From assembly GCA_963648205.1 (NCBI GenBank), contig CAVJCT010000021.1:1-14027 (forward strand): a stretch of DNA of 14,027 nucleotides, read 5' to 3'. Shown piece by piece: positions 7,570 through 13,353 of the stretch. This DNA comes from UBA1181 sp963648205 (GTDB taxonomy: Bacteria; Bacteroidota; Bacteroidia; Bacteroidales; Paludibacteraceae). The notes under the pieces were generated by a model. The model was not told the DNA's origin, did no database searches, and saw only the letters and a list, made by a program, of their open reading frames with translations. A program made the position numbers and the translations under genes. How positions within the stretch are numbered: position 1 is the stretch's first letter; every line of letters starts with the position of its first letter.

Positions 7570-7650
7570 GGGAAAACCAAATATCCGAGATAAACAGACT
7601 AAATGTGATGTTTTTAGTGCGATTTAGTCCGATTATCTCTGAAATTTTTA
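7570..7650 (+). repeat. Palindromic repeat element, copy A (upstream of DUF234 ATPase)
   Basis: The left arm at 7585-7604 (CCGAGATAA, 3 nt, GACTAAAT) and right arm at 7622-7641 (ATTTAGTC, 3 nt, TTATCTCtG) are inverted copies around a 17-nt centre. The centre and right arm also contain adjacent direct 10-mers, TTTAGTGCGA (7613-7622) and TTTAGTCCGA (7623-7632). The element ends exactly at the -7 box of the ATPase gene, so it is placed to act as an operator or a leader-proximal hairpin. It shares its flank GGGAAAA(C/A)CAAAT with copy B but not with copy C. Confidence 0.88.
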
Positions 7651-7656
7651 TCTTTG
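7649..7656 (+). promoter_or_regulatory. -7 box of the DUF234 ATPase gene
   Basis: TATCTTTG matches the Bacteroidales TAnnTTTG -7 element and lies 17 bp before the ATG at 7674. It also decides the start: a GTG at 7605 in the same frame would translate the palindrome and lies upstream of the promoter, so it is unlikely to be used. Copies B and C of the palindrome have TATAAA at this place and lack the box. Confidence 0.65.
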
Positions 7657-7673
7657 TAAGAAAAATTGAGCGT

Positions 7674-9104
7674 ATGCAAAAACTGATTGGAAGAGCAGAA
7701 GAATGGGCAGAACTTCAACGTTGCTTAGACTCAGACAGGTCGGAGTTCGTCATCGTTTACGGTAGAAGACGTGTCGGAAAAACTTTCTTGATCGATAGTT
7801 TCTTTTCTGGAAAATATGATTTCGCCTTTACGGGCGGAAACAGACTATCCAAAGAGAAACAACTGCGGGCCTTCGCCAAAGCTCTGAAAAAATACGCTAA
7901 TTACGAGAAACGACCCGTCTTCAAAGACTGGACCGACGCTTTCGACGCTCTCGAGGAATATCTCGAATCAATCCCTGAAAATCGTAAGAAAACCATCTTC
8001 ATAGACGAGATGCCCTGGATCGACACTCCCAAATCCGACTTTGTGGAGTCGTTAGAGTTGTTCTGGAACAGCTGGGGCGCACGACGTAGCGACATCATGC
8101 TCGTGGCAAGCGGCTCAGCCTCGTCGTGGATGATGGACAAGCTCGTCGAGAACCCCGGCGGACTGCATGCGCGAATCACCAACAACATCTACGTCCGCCC
8201 CTTCACCCTCAAAGAGACCGAAGAGTATCTCAGAAGTCGCAACATCGGTTGGAACAGATACCAAATACTCAAACTCTACATGATCCTTGGGGGCATACCC
8301 TTCTATCTCAGTCTGCTCGACCCCAAGAAAACCCAAATCGCCAACATCGACTACCTCTACTTCCGCCGAAACAGCGAGATGCGCACCGAGTTCGACGAAC
8401 TATACAACGCCATCTTCAGCAACGCAGAAAAATACATCGACGTGGTGGAACAACTTTTCAAAAACAAAGAGGGAATGACCTACTCGGAACTGCAAAAGGC
8501 AGTAGACCTCGATGGGGGAAAACTCACCACCGTCCTCACCAACCTCGAGCGGTGCGACTTCATCCTGTCATACTCTCAATTTGGCAATAAGAACAAAGGC
8601 ACCATCTACCGCTTAATCGATTTCTACACGCTGTTCTATTTGAAATTCATCCGCAACAACGACACGAAAGACGACGAGTGGTGGCTACATAACTACAACT
8701 CGCGCTCGGTAGAATCGTGGCAAGGACGTACATTCGAGGTGATCTGCCTGCAACACCTCAAACAAATCAAGAAGAAATTAGGCATCAGCGGACTCTCGAC
8801 AAGTGCCTCTGCGTGGCGGTTTGTCGCCCCAGCCGACTCTGACGAGCGAGGAGCGCAAATCGACCTCGTCATCGACCGAGCCGACCACATCATCAACCTC
8901 TGCGAGATGAAATTCAGTCTTGCACCCTTCACCATCACAGCAGACTATGAAACGCTCTTGCGCAATCGCATGCAGTTGTTCCGTGAGAAAACGAAGACCA
9001 ACAAAGCACTGGCATGCACCTTCATCACCGTCTTCGGTTGTGCCGACGGAGCCCACCACGACATAGTAGACAACGAAATCACTGCCGACGACCTTTTCGA
9101 GTAG
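7674..9104 (+). CDS. AAA ATPase with C-terminal DUF234 / PD-(D/E)XK-like domain
   Basis: 476 residues from the ATG at 7674. Walker A is G30RRRVGKT37, Walker B FIDE (D111-E112), followed by a sensor-like LVASGSASSW. After the ATPase part comes a winged helix (GMTYSELQKAVDLDGGKL) and then a tail with nuclease-fold spacing: Glu355 in TFEVICLQHL, Asp397 in QIDLVID, and E411-M-K413 in LCEMKFS. This is the archaeal-type ATPase plus DUF234 family found in many anaerobes, where the tail is thought to be a nuclease or nuclease relative; the cellular role is not established. It stands alone, divergent from the Fic gene, with palindrome copy A at its promoter and copy B 8 bp after its stop. The coding region is clearly GC-richer than the intergenic DNA. 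ATPase call is strong; DNA cleavage is only suggested by the conserved triad. Confidence 0.87.
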   Translation: MQKLIGRAEEWAELQRCLDSDRSEFVIVYGRRRVGKTFLIDSFFSGKYDFAFTGGNRLSKEKQLRAFAKALKKYANYEKRPVFKDWTDAFDALEEYLESIPENRKKTIFIDEMPWIDTPKSDFVESLELFWNSWGARRSDIMLVASGSASSWMMDKLVENPGGLHARITNNIYVRPFTLKETEEYLRSRNIGWNRYQILKLYMILGGIPFYLSLLDPKKTQIANIDYLYFRRNSEMRTEFDELYNAIFSNAEKYIDVVEQLFKNKEGMTYSELQKAVDLDGGKLTTVLTNLERCDFILSYSQFGNKNKGTIYRLIDFYTLFYLKFIRNNDTKDDEWWLHNYNSRSVESWQGRTFEVICLQHLKQIKKKLGISGLSTSASAWRFVAPADSDERGAQIDLVIDRADHIINLCEMKFSLAPFTITADYETLLRNRMQLFREKTKTNKALACTFITVFGCADGAHHDIVDNEITADDLFE

Positions 9105-9111
9105 GAGCTTT

Positions 9112-9194
9112 GGGAAAAACAAATATCCGAGATAAATGGACTAAATGTGATGTTTTTAGTGCGATTTAGTCCGATTATCTCGGAATTTTTTATA
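9112..9194 (+). repeat. Palindromic repeat element, copy B (probable terminator of DUF234 ATPase gene)
   Basis: Same element as copy A: arms at 9127-9146 and 9164-9183 with 18 of 20 positions complementary, and a 17-nt centre. Here the right arm ends in CTCGG and runs directly into AATTTTTT, so on the plus strand it has the form of an intrinsic terminator just after the ATPase stop at 9104. The -7 box present in copy A is replaced by TATAAA. The function as terminator is inferred from hairpin plus T-run. Confidence 0.85.
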
Positions 9195-9263
9195 AAACTC
9201 ATTTCCAAAGAGGCTGCTTCATCCAATCGCCAGAGAAGCCTAACAGCGTGATAGAAACACACT

Positions 9264-9305
9264 AAAAAATGACTCGTCTGCAGTTCTAATGGGATGCAAA
9301 CGAGT
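9264..9305 (-). terminator. Terminator-like hairpin, minus strand
   Basis: Stem ACTCGTCTGCA (9272-9282) pairs with TGCAAACGAGT (9295-9305), 10 of 11 pairs, loop 12 nt. On the minus strand the stem is followed by CATTTTTTAG. It would serve a minus-strand gene entering from higher coordinates, yet only relics remain there. The surrounding stretch 9195-9492 has no gene I can support; it holds this hairpin and a weak minus-strand -7 box (TATCTTTG, 9414-9407) with nothing convincing after it. Confidence 0.45.
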
Positions 9306-9492
9306 TCTGTTATCTTTACTTCTATAGTCGAAACTACAGATTCACAAACTCTCTCAATACCAAATTTTATGGTGAACCAAACAAGCCCTCATAAAAACTC
9401 ACGCCACAAAGATAGACGAAAATCTATCATATATGAAACTTTGAAAGAATTATTTTTCACAAAATCAAAAAGACCTCATTTCAGTCCTATAA

Positions 9493-9571
9493 GCCAAATA
9501 TCCGAGATAAACAGACTAAATGTGATGTTTTCAGTGCGATTTAGTCCGATTATCTCGGAATTTTTTATAAA
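9493..9571 (+). repeat. Palindromic repeat element, copy C
   Basis: Arms at 9502-9521 and 9539-9558 around a 17-nt centre that differs from copies A and B by one base (TTTTC for TTTTT). The right end, CTCGGAATTTTTTATAAA, is identical to copy B. The element directly borders, and supplies the stop codon of, the truncated minus-strand ATPase stub, so it marks a rearrangement junction. Confidence 0.85.
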
Positions 9572-9708
9572 TGCTTGAAGAGTTTCTTCCCCACATACCG
9601 TATCAAATACGATTTCCCGATCTGCCGAGCCCCATTCACCAACAGAATTTTTTTCGGCTCCTCCGTCAGGAATTTTTCCAAATCTTCAGAAAACTTTCGT
9701 CGTAACAT
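9565..9708 (-). pseudogene. N-terminal stub of a DUF4143 (AAA_14) ATPase
   Basis: A 47-codon frame starting at the ATG of 9708. It encodes MLRRKFSEDLEKFL and then LLVNGARQIGKSYLIR, the typical opening and Walker A (GxxxxGKS) of DUF4143 ATPases, comparable with the intact gene starting at 13077 (MKRKIYQRLLEWK, then LLIDGVRRVGKSYI). It ends in TAA at 9565-9567, inside palindrome copy C; the remaining 350-400 residues are gone. It keeps a good promoter and a 33-bp-period repeat array upstream, so the regulatory region of a full gene survived the loss of its body. The product would lack Walker B and the nuclease-like tail. Confidence 0.78.
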
Positions 9709-9729
9709 AGGCCTTCTTCCTTTTGCTTG

Positions 9730-9737
9730 CAAAGATA
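9730..9737 (-). promoter_or_regulatory. -7 box of the truncated DUF4143 gene
   Basis: On the minus strand TATCTTTG lies 21 bp before the ATG at 9708, with TTTG (9759-9756) 18 bp upstream as a -33 candidate. The pair fits the Bacteroidales promoter form better than any other in this window. The 33-bp-period array at 9775-9854 lies just upstream of it. Confidence 0.6.
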
Positions 9738-9774
9738 CTGATTTATAATCATTTACAAAACATCAATGGAATTA

Positions 9775-9854
9775 TTCCGTCATTTCACCCATACTTTTGG
9801 GGACTTTTTCCGTCATTTCACAGTGTGTTTTGGGGACTTTTTCCGAAAGTGAAC
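9775..9854 (-). repeat. 33-bp-period repeat array upstream of the truncated DUF4143 ATPase
   Basis: TTCCGTCATTTCAC at 9775-9788 recurs at 9808-9821, and a decayed third copy (TTCCG, then a degenerate tail) starts at 9841. TTTTGGGGACTTTTTCCG recurs at 9795-9812 and 9828-9845. Both parts give a period of exactly 33 bp. On the gene's strand the conserved block reads GGAAAAAGTCCCCAAAA with GTGAAATGA preceding the GGAA. It is unlike the neighbouring array in sequence, apart from a shared AAAGTCC. Confidence 0.82.
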
Positions 9855-9868
9855 ACAGCAGGACCAGA

Positions 9869-9958
9869 TTTTGTTTTCTCCATTTTATAAAACACACTCA
9901 GTTTTGTAAAGTCCATTTTACAAAATTTGCGTATTTTTGTAAAGTCCATTTTACAAAA
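9869..9958 (+). repeat. 33-bp-period palindromic operator array upstream of the DUF4143 ATPase
   Basis: A 24-bp dyad (TTTTGTAAA, 6 nt, TTTACAAAA; perfect 9-bp arms) is present identically at 9902-9925 and 9935-9958. A degenerate third copy at 9869-9892 matches at 19 of 24 positions. Starts are exactly 33 bp apart. The copy nearest the gene overlaps the -7 box and ends 8 bp before the ATG at 9967, a classical place for a repressor. Confidence 0.88.
9932..9939 (+). promoter_or_regulatory. -7 box of the DUF4143 ATPase gene, inside the operator
   Basis: TATTTTTG fits TAnnTTTG and overlaps the first bases of the dyad at 9935-9958. Protein bound there would block the promoter. The ATG at 9967 follows 27 bp later, giving a leader of about 20 nt. 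Confidence 0.5.
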
Positions 9959-9966
9959 CGAAGCGT

Positions 9967-11238
9967 ATGATACAGAAAGAGATTATCAAAGAAATTATTT
10001 TGGAGAATCGTCAGGAGATAGAACAGCAGCAAATAGTGCACCGCAACATCGTGATGGAAGAGTTTGCCAACTACGTCTTGATTGGCGTTCGTCGTGCAGG
10101 AAAATCGTTTTTGCTCTATCAGCAGATACAAGAGAACCTAAAACGAGGCATCACCTGGGACAGTATGCTCTACATCAATTTTGAGGACGAGCGTCTCATC
10201 GGCATGACCGCACAAGACCTCAACCTCATTCTCGAGGTGCATGGCATAATGTCTGATAAACGCCCAATGCTCTTCCTCGACGAAATTCAAAACATTGAGG
10301 GGTGGGAGAAATTCGCCCGTCGATTAGCAGACAGCAAATACCGCGTCTACATCACCGGAAGCAATGCCAAAATGTTGGGCAACGATGTCGCCACCACCTT
10401 GGGCGGACGTTACATCACCCTACATATCATGCCTTATAGTTTTAAAGAGTTTCTCTCTGCCAACAATATTGCCACAGACACCGACCATCTCGCCACCACC
10501 AACGGTAGAGCCGAAGTGCAACGTTATTTCGACAACTATCTCCACTTCGGCGGATTTCCAGAGGGAGCGCGACTGCCCTCCAAACGCGACTATATCAACA
10601 GCGTCTACCAAAAAATCTATCTTGGAGACATTGCTGCCCGTAACAAAATCGAAAATCAATTCTCGCTTCGTATTCTCTTTCGCAAGATGGCAGAGAGTGT
10701 GAAACAGCCCATCTCATTCTCTCGCCTTACCAACATCGTAGCCTCAACAGGCGCGAAAATCAGCAAACCAACCGTCATCAACTACATAGAGTACTCAAAA
10801 GACGCTTTTCTCATCTATCCCATCAAAAACATTGCAGACAATCTTATTGACCGTGAAACCAACCCTAAATACTACTTTGTGGACAACGGCATCATCAGCA
10901 TTCTGGCAATGGATGTGGAAACAACTTTGCTCGAAAACATAGTTGCTTTGGAATTGTTACGTCGCCACGGGCTCGACGAACGTGTCTTCTTCTACAACAA
11001 AAATATCGAGGTAGACTTCTACCTTCCCGACACTGCCACTGCCATACAAGTGAGTCACAACCCCAAAAGCAGCGACGAGACTTGGCTACGTGAAACCTCC
11101 GCCCTCGTCAAACTCTGCAATGTCGTCGACTGCCAACGACTCCTCATTCTGACCTACGAAATGGAAGAGACAGTCGAAATCAACGAAAAGAAAATCGAAC
11201 TGCTTCCTGTATGGAAATGGCTTTTAAGTAAGTTCTAA
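9967..11238 (+). CDS. DUF4143 (AAA_14) ATPase with degenerate PD-(D/E)XK tail
   Basis: 423 residues. Walker A G40VRRAGKS47; Walker B MLFLDEIQ (D105-E106); sensor-like YITGSNAKML; then a winged helix and the DUF4143 tail. The tail has Glu323 (ENIVALELL) and E348-V-D350 (VDFYLPD), but the expected E/D/Q-x-K strand reads Q361-V-S363, so the catalytic lysine of a PD-(D/E)XK nuclease is missing. In contrast, the gene starting at 13077 has E-V-K there. The family is abundant in Bacteroidales, usually encoded by lone genes, and its role is unknown; DNA binding or cleavage has been proposed from the fold. The start at 9967 follows closely after the promoter-operator region. The gene ends tail to tail with the DUF1703 relic, overlapping it by 4 bp. 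ATPase assignment is strong, function open. Confidence 0.86.
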   Translation: MIQKEIIKEIILENRQEIEQQQIVHRNIVMEEFANYVLIGVRRAGKSFLLYQQIQENLKRGITWDSMLYINFEDERLIGMTAQDLNLILEVHGIMSDKRPMLFLDEIQNIEGWEKFARRLADSKYRVYITGSNAKMLGNDVATTLGGRYITLHIMPYSFKEFLSANNIATDTDHLATTNGRAEVQRYFDNYLHFGGFPEGARLPSKRDYINSVYQKIYLGDIAARNKIENQFSLRILFRKMAESVKQPISFSRLTNIVASTGAKISKPTVINYIEYSKDAFLIYPIKNIADNLIDRETNPKYYFVDNGIISILAMDVETTLLENIVALELLRRHGLDERVFFYNKNIEVDFYLPDTATAIQVSHNPKSSDETWLRETSALVKLCNVVDCQRLLILTYEMEETVEINEKKIELLPVWKWLLSKF

Positions 11239-11490
11239 TCCTCCAAATTGCCTGCATCCAAATCGTCTGATATCGAGACAATCCAAGGCCTCGTCAATTT
11301 CTTTGTTTGGAAATAGTCGTCTGCCAAAAGTGGGATAAACGATTTCTGTACTTCTTGGTTCGGCACATCTAACAAATAGAGTTTCCTCCTCGCATCGTAA
11401 CCCTTTATCGTAAAAATCTGTTTTATCAACGTACACATAACCTTCGTTGATAATATTTTGAAATGTCTGTATGCCGACTGGGTACTTCAT
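11235..11490 (-). pseudogene. Deleted and frameshifted DUF1703 (AAA-ATPase-like) relic
   Basis: Starting at the ATG of 11490, the first 23 residues (MKYPVGIQTFQNIINEGYVY, then VDKTD) are the standard N-terminus of DUF1703 AAA-like proteins. The text then jumps, one frame over, to IFTIKGYDARRKLYLLDVPN and SFIPLLADDYFQ. These correspond to the mid-protein SGYLTIKGYDKEMDMYLLDIPN of the related gene at 13354-14027. Everything between, including Walker A and B, is deleted and the frame is lost. The second segment stops at 11235-11237, cut off by the convergent ATPase gene. A clear remnant of a paralogue of the right-edge gene. Confidence 0.78.
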
Positions 11491-11507
11491 ATCTCTTTGA
11501 TTTTCTG

Positions 11508-11515
11508 CAAAGTTA
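11508..11515 (-). promoter_or_regulatory. -7 box of the DUF1703 relic
   Basis: Minus-strand TAACTTTG, of form TAnnTTTG, lies 17 bp before the ATG at 11490. It is the surviving promoter of a gene whose body is deleted. Confidence 0.45.
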
Positions 11516-11516
11516 T

Positions 11517-11550
11517 AAAAAAGAAGTGTGCTTCCATAATAGCAGCACAC
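11517..11550 (-). terminator. Intrinsic terminator, minus strand
   Basis: AGCACAC (11544-11550) and GTGTGCT (11526-11532) form a 7-bp stem with an 11-nt loop. On the minus strand it is followed by TTCTTTTTTATAAC. The same stem core (GTGTGCT/AGCACAC) is used by the terminator at 13257-13291. It would end transcripts arriving from the ATPase gene at 11728-13077 or from the small relic at 11600. Confidence 0.55.
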
Positions 11551-11599
11551 CTCTCTATATTTTAAATATTCTACCTTTCAGCAACTTATATTTCCAACA

Positions 11600-11719
11600 T
11601 TATGGAATATCTTGAACCAAGCGAACGGACATACCGGTACTTCGACCGAAACTGTTTCCCGCAATCACAACCAACGTGTTCATACGCTCCATTTCAAACC
11701 AAAACAGAAACTCCCAAAT
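11600..11719 (-). pseudogene. C-terminal relic of a FISUMP-like surface protein
   Basis: On the minus strand a short frame reads IWEFLFWFEMERMNTLVV, then AGNSFGRSTGMSVRLVQDIP and TAA at 11600-11602. Endings of the form (Y/S)-G-x-SVRLVQD are typical of the Fibrobacter succinogenes major paralogous (FISUMP) domain found at the C-terminus of many Bacteroidales exported proteins. Nothing of the N-terminal lipoprotein or repeat part is present; upstream the frame runs into the ATPase gene. It occupies the otherwise empty stretch 11551-11727. The assignment rests mainly on the last 12 residues. Confidence 0.35.
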
Positions 11720-11727
11720 GTTTGAAA

Positions 11728-13077
11728 TCAAAGTAATGGCACCATGTACACTGGCAAATATACAACTCCGTTTTTAATTTTCAAATCGGCAGTATGGATG
11801 ACGTACGGTGTTGTCAAGTATTCAGCGTACTTTTTGATGCACTTGTTTAGCGAAGATACAGTGTAACGACTCGTAGACTTCACCTCGATAGGTGAGATGT
11901 TATGGCGAGTTGTCAGGTTCGGCTTCGCAATCAGAAAATCAATTTCCATACGGTCGTCCGCCTCCCGCGAATAGTTGGAGTAGAAGAAGAGTTTATGCCC
12001 TGCAGCACGAAGCATCTGCGCAACGATATTCTCGAACAACATACCCTCGTTCACCTCCAACTTGTCGAGCATTAGTTTCTTATAAAGCGACTCTTGCATG
12101 ATAGTATTTTCATCAAACGCCATACTGATGAGCAACCCAGTGTCGCCCATATAACATTTCAGCGATGTGCGGTCTGCCTTTAGGTTCAGTCCGATGTTGG
12201 GTTCACTCGCACCATAGCAGATGTTCGCCACCATAGCCTCACTAAGCCAAAAGAAAGCATCCTCGTACTCACGCATGCGTGCGTGTTCATCAATTTCTGA
12301 CAATCGGAAACGCTTCTCGTGCCTTTGTAGTTGACTCGGAATGCGATCGAAAATGTCGGTTACATGGACCTCCTCACCCTCGGCATATTTCTGGATATCG
12401 TTGCGGTAAAGCGAGATAATAGCGCGCTTCACACGATCCACCAGCGTAAAATCCTTCGTCTGAACGTATGTCTCCACAGCCTTGGGCATTCCGCCCACCA
12501 CAAGATACTGCCTAAAAAGCGACATTGCCTTTCGGTGCATATCGTCGCCCATCGGTTTTTGGGAAGCGTACTGCAATTTGATGTATTTCACCACATTATC
12601 AGCGTTCATCGCCCACAGGAACTCCTCAAAATCCATGGGATACATGCTGATTCGTATTTCCTCGGACGGAATCATTATCTCTTTCACATTTTTGTTGATA
12701 GAGACCAACGAACCCGTCTCTATATAGTCATACCTTCCATCCTTAACAAGGTATTTGATAGCTGCCCGCGCCTGGGGGAACATCTGCACCTCATCAAAAA
12801 TGAAGAGCGACTTTCGAGGCTCCAACCGCACATCAAAAATGAGGCTAATGTACATGAAGAACGTGTCGAGGTCAGAAAGATAATCTCGAAACAGATTTTT
12901 CACCTGCTCCGTCGTATTATTGAAATCAATAAGGACATACGAGTCGTATTCAGCCTTGGCGAACTCCTCTACAATGTAGCTCTTGCCCACACGTCGCACA
13001 CCATCGATAAGCAAAGCCGACCGCCCATGGTCGGTGTTTTTCCATTCCAATAATCGCTGATAAATCTTACGTTTCAT
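11728..13077 (-). CDS. DUF4143 (AAA_14) ATPase with intact PD-(D/E)XK-like triad
   Basis: 449 residues. Walker A G26VRRVGKS33; Walker B LFIFDEVQ (D95-E96); sensor-like YIETGSLVSI. The DUF4143 tail carries Glu349 (FENIVAQ), E378-I-D380 (MEIDFLIA) and E398-V-K400 (SPIEVKST), a full PD-(D/E)XK arrangement, unlike the paralogue starting at 9967. A central winged-helix region lies around 230-290. It is one of a large Bacteroidales family of lone ATPases of unknown role; the full triad makes nuclease activity plausible but unproven. The start ATG at 13077 is followed by the canonical MKRKIYQRLLEWK opening. Four 33-bp-spaced repeats lie upstream. Downstream is a FISUMP-like relic and then a terminator. 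Confidence 0.88.
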   Translation of the reverse strand: MKRKIYQRLLEWKNTDHGRSALLIDGVRRVGKSYIVEEFAKAEYDSYVLIDFNNTTEQVKNLFRDYLSDLDTFFMYISLIFDVRLEPRKSLFIFDEVQMFPQARAAIKYLVKDGRYDYIETGSLVSINKNVKEIMIPSEEIRISMYPMDFEEFLWAMNADNVVKYIKLQYASQKPMGDDMHRKAMSLFRQYLVVGGMPKAVETYVQTKDFTLVDRVKRAIISLYRNDIQKYAEGEEVHVTDIFDRIPSQLQRHEKRFRLSEIDEHARMREYEDAFFWLSEAMVANICYGASEPNIGLNLKADRTSLKCYMGDTGLLISMAFDENTIMQESLYKKLMLDKLEVNEGMLFENIVAQMLRAAGHKLFFYSNYSREADDRMEIDFLIAKPNLTTRHNISPIEVKSTSRYTVSSLNKCIKKYAEYLTTPYVIHTADLKIKNGVVYLPVYMVPLL

Positions 13078-13100
13078 AAGCCATTGAATTTCAAATAGTT

Positions 13101-13216
13101 CACGTTTCCTAAGTTTTCAAACGCCAATTTTTACACGTTTCCTAAGCTATTGATATGGCAAATTTACACGTTTCCTAAGTTATTGGCAAGCCGATTTTAC
13201 ACGTTTCCTAAGTTAT
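13101..13216 (-). repeat. 33-bp-period direct repeat array upstream of the DUF4143 ATPase
   Basis: The 13-mer CACGTTTCCTAAG occurs four times without mismatch, starting at 13101, 13134, 13167 and 13200, exactly 33 bp apart. Flanks TTA before and (T/C)TATTG after are shared by the three outer copies, so the unit is about 22 bp. On the gene's strand it reads CAATAACTTAGGAAACGTG followed by TAA. The array lies 24-139 bp before the ATG at 13077 and covers the promoter region. Confidence 0.9.
13159..13166 (-). promoter_or_regulatory. Candidate -7 box within the 33-bp repeat array
   Basis: Minus-strand TAAATTTG fits TAnnTTTG and directly abuts the repeat at 13167-13179. If used, two repeats would lie upstream and two in the leader, as in the Fic gene where repeats also fall after the promoter. 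No -33 element is evident. Confidence 0.3.
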
Positions 13217-13256
13217 TGACCTTCATATCACCTTTTTTTTGTACTTTGACAAAGAC

Positions 13257-13291
13257 ACAAAAAAAGTGTGCTACACGGTGATAGCACACTT
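13257..13291 (-). terminator. Intrinsic terminator of the DUF1703 gene
   Basis: AAGTGTGCTA (13264-13273) pairs perfectly with TAGCACACTT (13282-13291), 10 bp, 8-nt loop. On the minus strand the stem runs into a run of at least seven T. It lies about 60 bp after the stop of the DUF1703 gene at 13354 and just before the 33-bp array of the next gene. Confidence 0.75.
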
Positions 13292-13353
13292 CTCTCGATA
13301 TAATCTCTGTTTTAAACTTTATTTTTAGGAATCCATATTTATAAATAGATTTC

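Noticed and set aside
7605..7673. Possible GTG/ATG start of the DUF234 ATPase 23 codons upstream
   Set aside because: These codons lie in the palindrome and before the -7 box at 7649; the ATG at 7674 begins the conserved family sequence.
8126..8590. 154-residue plus-strand frame inside the DUF234 ATPase gene
   Set aside because: It is an alternative frame of a strongly supported gene, rich in Arg/His/Gln/Pro as expected for a shifted reading.
7570..9194. Insertion sequence with the ATPase as transposase
   Set aside because: The borders are direct rather than inverted copies, no target duplication was found, and the protein is a DUF234 ATPase without a transposase domain.
9294..9578. A 94-residue plus-strand open frame
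   Set aside because: Its last third is translated palindrome copy C, the same text arises in other copies, composition is that of intergenic DNA, and no domain or promoter supports it.
12331..13053. Long 240-residue plus-strand frame opposite the DUF4143 ATPase
   Set aside because: It is antisense to a gene with clear Walker motifs, has no recognisable domain, and is typical of shadow frames.
13101..13216. CRISPR array reading of the 33-bp-spaced repeats
   Set aside because: The conserved unit is 13-22 bp, spacers would be only about 11-20 bp and partly similar, no cas genes are present, and the position is exactly upstream of one gene.
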